A stretch of DNA of 64,000 nt from positions 2,976,001-3,040,000 of the forward strand of contig KV748183.1 of NCBI GenBank assembly GCA_001692895.1, given 5' to 3'. The notes beneath the pieces are model-generated. The model made no database searches, was not told the DNA's origin, and saw only the letters and a list, made by a program, of their open reading frames with translations. The DNA is from Cenococcum geophilum 1.58 (taxonomy: Eukaryota; Ascomycota; Dothideomycetes; Gloniales; Gloniaceae). A program made the position numbers and the translations under genes. Below are positions 56,919 through 64,000 of the stretch, piece by piece. Position 1 is the stretch's first letter. Each line of letters opens with the position of its first letter.

Positions 56919-59317
56919 ATGTCATCCCGTAAGAGGCGCGCCCCTGGCGCTTCGCCCCAGATCCAGCAGCAGCAGCAGTCGGCTCTGCAGCCCAACGTCT
57001 ACCCGCCGGCCCAAGAAGCGACCAACATGTCCACCGATCAATACCTCAACTGGGATGATGCCGCAATCATGAACAACGTACCGTCAGCGTACTCCGACCC
57101 TTCCTTATACGATAGTAATATGTACACTACCAACACGAACGGATCGATACCTCAAGTTAGTGGAGCTAATATTCCTACCGACTCTGCTACGTATTCGGGC
57201 CAACTTGTGAAGCGGAATACAAACCAGCAGTTGGCAGCTCGGGGGCGGTCTCCCTGGGAGACTTTCAATGGCGACTCAGGTGGGGGTCAGCAAGCTGGCG
57301 GGTGGGAGAACACGGACGATGATGAAGAGTTGGAGCAGAAGGCTATGCTTGCGAGGAAGGACGCCCAGTCGAAGCGCAAGCAGATACCTCCCTTTGTTCA
57401 GAAACTAAGCAGGTAGGCTCTTTTCATCCGATTTTCATGTGGCCTTGTCATTGCTAACTTGTACTTACTAGCTTCCTTGACGAAAAAAAGAACACCAACC
57501 TTATCCGGTGGTCTGACGACGGTAACTCATTCATTGTTTTAGATGAAGATGAATTTGCTAGAACCCTTATCCCCGAACTCTTTAAGCATAATAATTATGC
57601 GTCCTTCGTGCGACAGTTGAACATGTATGGTTTCCACAAGAAAGTCGGTCTCTCGGACAACTCCATGAAAGCTAGCGAAACCAAAGCCAAAGCTCCTAGC
57701 GAGTACTTTAATAAGTACTTTAAACGTGGTAGGCCTGAACTGCTATGGCTCATTCAGAAGCCGAAGAACCCCTCCACGAATCCGAAGCGGAAGAGAGATG
57801 ACGAAAATGTCAAGCAGGGCGATAGCGACGACGAAGGAAGGAGGTATGGTGTGGAGACAGCTGGTGGTCCGAGTTTCCTAGGAGCAGATGATGGAGGCGG
57901 TGGAAGGAATCAAGAGATGGCAATGATACCCAGGACGGAATACAACAGCTTAAGAAGTGAAGTTCGGGCACTTCAGCAACAGCAAAAGATCATCTCCGGA
58001 GTCCTTAACAGGATTCGTCAACAAAACGATCAACTCTATCAGCAAGCTACAGCATTCCAAACCTTACATGACCGCCATGAAAGCTCCATTAATGCAATCT
58101 TGACATTTCTAGCAACATTCTATAACCGCAGTCTGGAGGGCAACAATGGAGCGAATATCGCCGATATGTTCGCGCATGCGATCCCCCAAAATCCACAAAA
58201 TCATGGCAATGTTGTGGATGTTGGCGAATATCCTGAGACCAATGTGACTAAATCCCCTCAATTTACCAGAACGGGGAGGAGGCCGCTTGCTCTTCTCCCT
58301 GCTCCAGTACCAAAAGACCAAGCCACTCCTACGGGGTGTGCAGCAACGGTTAGCTCTTCCGCAAGGTCAACTGCTAGCTCGTCGGTAGGACCGCAAAGCA
58401 GGCCTTCAGTGTTCAAGCCTCCAGTCCAGTCGAGGAATGATACTCAAGCTCCTGGGGGCATTAACAGCAATCGTACTGTTGACGGAACCACTACCAGTCC
58501 TCCTTTGAAAGTGGATACGGATTCTCCGAGCTTAAGTCAGATTCCGGAGAACGATGAAATAATGTCGGCGATCCATAATGTCAATGCTAGCAGCCAAAAC
58601 ACAAGCCAAGGGCCCCAATTTGATTTCCCAGCTGCACTTACCCATTATCAAACTGCCGATGGTAACATCCCTCTTACCCCAGAGCAGCGTAACGATATGC
58701 TGTCTCTAATGGCGAACAATGCGAACGCAGCCTCCCCAAATGGTGCCATCGTAGACAGCAACAACGCTCTCGTCAATCCGCAACCTCCCCTAATACCGCC
58801 GCTCCAACACTTCACTGCTACACAAGCTCAGCTTGACCTATTGCAGAAGATGTCAGAAGAGCAAAATTCAAGGGTTCAGAACCTCCAGGAACGGTTACAG
58901 CCTCTCAGTCCTTCAGGAACCATACCTGGACTGGCGGCCAATGGAACAAATGGAGGCTCGTATTACAACGGAAATCTTGGAGTCCCAGACTTTGAGCTCG
59001 AACTCAATTCCTTCGTTAACTCCGATGACTATTTTCCTCCACAACCCAATCCGGCTGGATCCACAGATCTAGATCTACCAGACTTGAACTTCGATCTTGC
59101 TGACACCGGAGATTTGCCAAACGGTGCTCTCTTTGGAAGCAGTGATGGAATTGATGGGATCGACTGCTCCAATGAAACAGGGCAACAATGCGGCCTTGGG
59201 GCCAGTAGCGGTAGCAGAATCGAGAGTGTGAGTAGTGCGGCGACCAGTCCAGCCAATACCGTCGAGGAGAATTTCGGAGAGGAAGCTACAAGAAGCCCAA
59301 AGAGGCGGAGGAAGTAG
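56919..59317 (+). CDS. HSF1: Heat shock transcription factor Hsf1
   Basis: Two exons (56919-57412 and 57472-59317) with a 59-nt intron (GTAGGC..ACTAG) give 779 residues. The N-terminus is disordered and Gln/Ser-rich. The HSF DNA-binding domain (about residues 157-265) begins PPFVQKLSSFLDEK, where the intron falls at the usual place, and includes NLIRWSDDGNSFIVLDEDEF and the recognition-helix signature FVRQLNMYGFHK (residues 210-221). Heptad repeats follow for trimerisation (about 322-385, EYNSLRSEVRALQQQQ through NAILTFLATFYNRSL). A long Ser/Thr/Asn/Pro-rich regulatory region leads to a C-terminal acidic/hydrophobic activation-like segment (DLDLPDLNFDLADTGDLP) and a basic end (RSPKRRRK). The protein binds heat-shock elements as a trimer and controls chaperone genes. 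Confidence 0.95.
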
Positions 59318-59980
59318 CTGGGAGCGTCATATATGAAGTCGGTTAGAGAGGGGTATATCTGCATCAGAGGTACAAAAAGGAGGTGTTTTGGGGAAATTTG
59401 TCTTGTTTCGGACGACTGAATGAAATAACGAGAAAAATATGGGCGGCATATTTTGGTCGCTTTTGACCACAGAAGCTCCGGATGGCAGTGGTATATCCAT
59501 TGTATCTAGTAGATACCCTCTAGTTTTAAGCATTTTGTAGACTTGAGATCTATTTCCATATTTCTTAAGCTGCGTTAATAGACAAGCGAACTGTATTTTA
59601 TAGTCAAGCATTAAGTCTTAGACCGATGCGAAAATTACCTGCAACAGGAAATAAGTATGCTTGGTACTGATAAGGTTAATATGAGCAGGATCGTTCCCAA
59701 AGCTTGCCCGCTACAAACAAAAAAGCACTGTCGCATCTATCCCTTGACACGGCAGGGTCCTTTGCTAAGTTCGCTTATATTGACGACTGGATTCAATTGG
59801 ATATTTATATTAACCCAGCTTTTCCGATTGGTTGATTCTTATCGATAACCTAAGGACCCAAATTGCCGTGTCAGGGATAACAGGCGTCCCCCATTCCTCG
59901 ACTTCAGAGCGAAGAAAAACTAGCGCACGCGTCCAGCTTAAATTTCACAATGACCTGAGAGCACCACATACTGCGCCCCG
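59318..59980. other. Intergenic region between HSF1 and the P-type ATPase
   Basis: 663 bp holding the HSF1 3' flank and the ATPase promoter. Nothing specific recognised. Confidence 0.5.
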
Positions 59981-62900
59981 ATGGCAATCGCCATGGACGA
60001 CTCCTCGATCCACGCTGGCGATAGCCGGCGCAGCAGCTTCATGGGCAACGGAGCAGCCTCGCGACGGCGCACCAGCGGGCTGTACCGGCGGGGCTCGAAC
60101 ATGAGCGAGTGAGTGCCATCCCCAGCAAGCAAGCAAGCAAGCAAGCAAGCTGCGGGTTACTGCCAGGGCAGCATCGGCTAACGGGCGCCATTCACAGAGC
60201 CAGCTTCATGACGGACGTGGAGATGGCGCAGGACGAGGTGGGCATCGAACTCTCCGCCCTACCCGCGCGTGCGCTGACGACCAGAATCCAGGTTTTCGCG
60301 GGCCCCATGTCCGAGAGCGTCCCGACGAGCATCTCGAGCTTCGCGCACCGCCGCGCCCGCGCCGATTCGACCGCGAGCTTCACGTACTACGACGAGGATA
60401 GGGATTCGGAAGAGGGTGTGGAAGAGGAGGCGATCGCGGAAGAGTATGGCGATATCGAAGACTTTGAGGGGTATGTGGATGAGGGAGAGGATCTGGAGGG
60501 TAGACGCTCGTCGATCTCGAGGCGGAGAAAATCTTCGGGGTATTCAGGGAGCTCACCCGGCGCGCCACTGTTGAGGAAGCGGTCGATGTCGAGCTCAGAT
60601 GCTAGGGAGGGCTGGAGAGGTGGTAGGGTCAGCCAGAAGATTTATATCCTCACAGAGGATCTGACGATTGTGGTTGCTGGGTTCAAGACTTCGGTGTTGG
60701 GGTTTGCGGTGTATGCGACACTGTGCACGATCACACTCGGTCTGGCTTGGCTGCTGTTTCGATGGCTTCCGCGGTGGAGAGTGCGGATAATTGGAACACC
60801 TACTCCGCTAAGAGAGTGCGATTGGGTGGTGATAGAGAATCAGTGGGGAGAGTTTGCTGTTCAAAATATTGGCAACCAGACGTATGGACGCTCACTCTCG
60901 ACAGTCTTTGGAGATCTCGAAAAGGCAGGACACAGAGATTATGATGAGGATGACGATCCGGTAATAAAGCAGTTACGGTCACTGGATTATCGGTATATTC
61001 GGTTCTGCTACCACCCGCTAAAGGATAAGTTTGTCCTTGCAAACACCTGGAAGGACCCCGCCTGGACAGATATCCGAGCACTCCGTCAAGGTCTGGATAG
61101 TGAGGAGCGAGACTACCGCGAACGGGTGTTCGGAAAGAATCTCATCAATATCGAGGAAAAATCCGTTGGACAGCTCTTGGTCAACGAGGCATTCCACCCG
61201 TTCTATGTTTTCCAAATCGCCAGTCTCATACTCTGGTCCCTAGACCAGTACTACTACTACGCAGCTTGCATTTTCATTATTTCAGTTGTCAGCATCACTA
61301 CTACATTGGTTGAAACAAAGGCCACTATGAAGCGGTTTCGGGAGGTATCCAGATTCGAATGCGATGTTCGAGTGCTTCGAAATGGATTCTGGAGATATGT
61401 GGAATCTGGCGAGCTCGTTCCAGGTGATGTGTACGAAGTCACCGATCCGAATCTTACGCAGATACCGTGCGACAGCCTCCTTCTTTCTGGTGATTGCATT
61501 GTTAACGAGAGCATGCTTACGGGAGAATCGGTTCCAGTTTCGAAAATACCAGTTACAGACGAAGCCTTAGAGCTGCTGAACCTAAGTGCCTCTTCTATCC
61601 ACCCAGAAGTTGCCAGGCACCTTTTGTTCTGCGGTACAAAAATCATTCGCGCTAGGAGACCACATGGTGACGGAGACGATGAAGCTGCCGCTTTGGCTAT
61701 GGTTGTAAGAACTGGATTTAATACCACGAAAGGGGCACTGGTCCGGTCTATGCTATTTCCCAAACCGTCAGGATTTAAGTTCTACCGAGACTCCTTCCGC
61801 TATATCTCAGTCATGGCAGGGATAGCTATGGTTGGATTCGTGGCGTCTTTCATCAACTTTGTTCACCTGGGTCTCGAGTGGCATCTAATCATAGTCCGTG
61901 CCTTGGACCTGATCACGATCGTTGTACCTCCTGCACTTCCGGCTACTCTTACCATTGGGACAAACTTCGCGCTCTCTCGCCTGAAGGGGAAACAGATATT
62001 CTGTATCAGCCCCCAGAGAGTCAATGTCGGAGGCAAGCTAGATGTTATCTGCTTCGATAAAACTGGCACTCTGACTGAAGATGGGTTGGACGTGCTCGGA
62101 GTTCGAGTTGCGCAACGTCCGTCGAACAGATTCAGCGATATCCTTACTTATTCCGGTAGCGTGGTTCCTGGAGCATCGTACGAACGGGACCCGACAATTG
62201 ATTATGGCGCTAACAAAGCCATTCTATATACTATGGCCACGTGCCATTCCTTACGTGTAATCGACAATGAACTTGTCGGAGACCCTCTAGATGTTAAAAT
62301 GTTCCAATTTACTGGCTGGAACTTTGAGGAGGGAGAGCAGAAGTCAGGGGGTGGTGATGATGAAGAGCATCATACCCTGTCACCATCAGTAGCGAGGCCT
62401 CCACAAGGAATGGAATACGACATCGATGAAGATCCGAATAGTCCGAACAGAAAGCCAATAGAGCTAGGCGTTCTTAAGCCATTCGAATTCGTGTCTCAGC
62501 TACGCAGAGCTAGTGTTGTCGTTCGCCGATTTGGAGCTCCTAGTGGCGACGTCTATGTCAAGGGCGCTCCGGAGTGTATGAAAGATATCTGTCGAGCTGA
62601 AAGTTTTCCCACAGACTACGAGGACCTCTTGGCCTATTACACTCACAGAGGGTTCCGTGTCATCGCATGCGCAACAAAATCTATTCTAAAGCTAAGCTGG
62701 GTTAAAGTCCAGAAAATGAAGCGCGAAGAGGCGGAGTCTGGCTTGGATTTCATTGGCTTCATCATTTTCGAGAATAAGCTGAAACCGCGGACGACGGCCA
62801 TCATTAATGAGTTAGGAAGAGCGGGTATACGAAAAGTTATGTGCACGGGAGATAATATCCTCACCGCTATCAGCGTGGCAAGGGAGTGCAACCTCATTGA

Positions 62901-64000
62901 CAAGACAGCACATTGCTTCGTGCCTCATTTCGTCGAAGGTATTTTTGAAGACCGTCAATTGAGTGTGATCCGGTGGACTAACTCTTTGTAGGAGATTCCC
63001 GGACGGCGCTTGCTCGTCTGAGTTGGGAGAGCGTCGATAATCCCATCTACCAACTGGATGAGCACACGCTGAAGCCACTCCCTCCACCAGCTGAGCATGA
63101 TGCCTCCCTTCCATACGACATCTCAAATCTCAAGAATTACTCCGTAGCGGTTAGCGGAGATGTGTTCCGCTGGATTATCGACTTCGCCTCGGAGAAAGTC
63201 TTGCGACAGGTAGGCCAAGTACTAGTGATCCTAGGGTATCGCTGACTTTCATAGATGCTTGTATGCGGGCAAGTCTTCGCTCGCATGTCTCCCGACGAAA
63301 AGCACGAGCTTGTTGAGAAACTCCAAAGCATTGACTACTGCTGCGGATTTTGTGGCGACGGAGCGAACGATTGCGGCGCTTTGAAGGCAGCAGATGTTGG
63401 CATCTCATTGTCTGAAGCTGAAGCGTCTGTTGCTGCGCCCTTCACAAGCAGAGTATTCGATATCTCCTGCGTTCCTGAGGTCATAAGGTATGCTCCTAAT
63501 ACCCGCAATTATCTGCGCTTGCACTAATGATTTTACAGAGAGGGACGAGCAGCGCTTGTTACTAGTTTCAGTTGCTTCAAGTACATGAGTCTTTACTCGG
63601 CTATCCAGTTCACTTCCGTCAGCTTCCTCTACGCCTCTGCTTCCAATCTAGGTGATTTCCAGGTAAGTTATGGTCAACTCATTCGGAAAATCATTTTAAC
63701 GCTAACCGCAACCAGTTCCTCTTCATTGACCTCCTCCTCATTTTGCCCATTGCCATCTTCAGTAAGTCTACCAACTCTAGCGCCAAATAGACAGTATTAA
63801 TTCTGTATGTAGTGGGCTGGTCCGGTGCCTATCCCGTCCTTTCCCGCAAACGTCCAACAGCCAGCCTAGTCTCACGCAAGGTTCTCACGCCTCTCCTTGG
63901 ACAAATGGCCATCTGTATCCTCATTCAACTCATTGGCTTCGAATATGTACAGCGACAGCCATGGTACATTCCTCCAGTACTTGACAAAAACAAATCGAAT
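59981..64000 (+). CDS. YPK9: P5B-type ATPase (Ypk9/ATP13A2-like), 3' end outside the window
   Basis: Exons 59981-60108, 60198-62938, 62992-63209, 63255-63487, 63539-63662, 63716-63761 and 63813 onward give at least 1,226 residues. All six introns (45-89 nt) are GT..AG, and the total keeps one frame. The N-terminus is long, Arg/Ser-rich and acidic. TGES (residues 484-487), PPALPATLT (620-628, the P5B membrane signature), DKTGT with the phosphorylated Asp663, and GDGAND (1063-1068) are all present. Family members are vacuolar/endolysosomal pumps, and the animal orthologue exports polyamines. The start at 59981 is the first in-frame ATG, with a second at 59993. The first intron holds a CAAG tetranucleotide repeat (about 60127-60150). 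Confidence 0.92.

Overview
The window looks like nuclear DNA of a filamentous ascomycete (Pezizomycotina). Genes carry short introns of about 45-95 nt with GT..AG ends, and the proteins are typical of that group (DUF3602, Hsf1, P5B-ATPase, GDP-mannose transporter, acireductone dioxygenase). Base composition is bipartite. Gene-bearing blocks alternate with AT-rich blocks made of decayed transposons that are rich in TA and poor in CA/TG, the pattern expected of repeat-induced point mutation (RIP). Class or species cannot be told from this sequence alone.

Layout. 1-20,276 is one nest of LTR retrotransposons. A plus-strand Ty3/gypsy copy (B) was entered by a minus-strand Ty1/copia element, which was itself entered by a minus-strand gypsy copy (A) and by a 1.24-kb short-LTR element. 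B also holds a 3.1-kb non-coding LTR element. 20.7-24.1 kb holds broken host genes, including a Golgi-type GT8 glycosyltransferase. 24.6-27.3 kb holds an intact nucleotide-sugar-transporter-type gene and a tiny glycine-rich protein with an N-terminal lipidation motif. 27.3-30.2 kb is AT-rich DNA with tRNA-like relics and another broken GC-rich gene. 31.2-34.9 kb is a compact intact cluster: GDP-mannose transporter, Plp1-like phosducin, DUF3602 protein. 35.8-52.7 kb is transposon-dominated: a TA-flanked MITE, a hAT element with a whole-length copia relic inside it, a 2.3-kb TIR element carrying a small spliced gene, a pogo/Fot1-like element, and several foldback repeats. 53.6-64 kb returns to genes: acireductone dioxygenase, a broken acidic gene, Hsf1, and a P5B-ATPase that runs off the end.

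Function. The intact genes are mostly housekeeping: Golgi nucleotide-sugar supply, methionine salvage, the heat-shock regulator, protein-folding cofactor function, and vacuolar/endolysosomal cation or polyamine transport. No secondary-metabolite cluster, CRISPR array or rRNA is visible. The most unusual piece is the TIR element at 46,496-48,815, which encloses an apparently intact two-exon gene for a roughly 69-residue protein with one hydrophobic segment and one coiled coil. It lies beside three other TA-flanked elements whose ends share an ACGT start.
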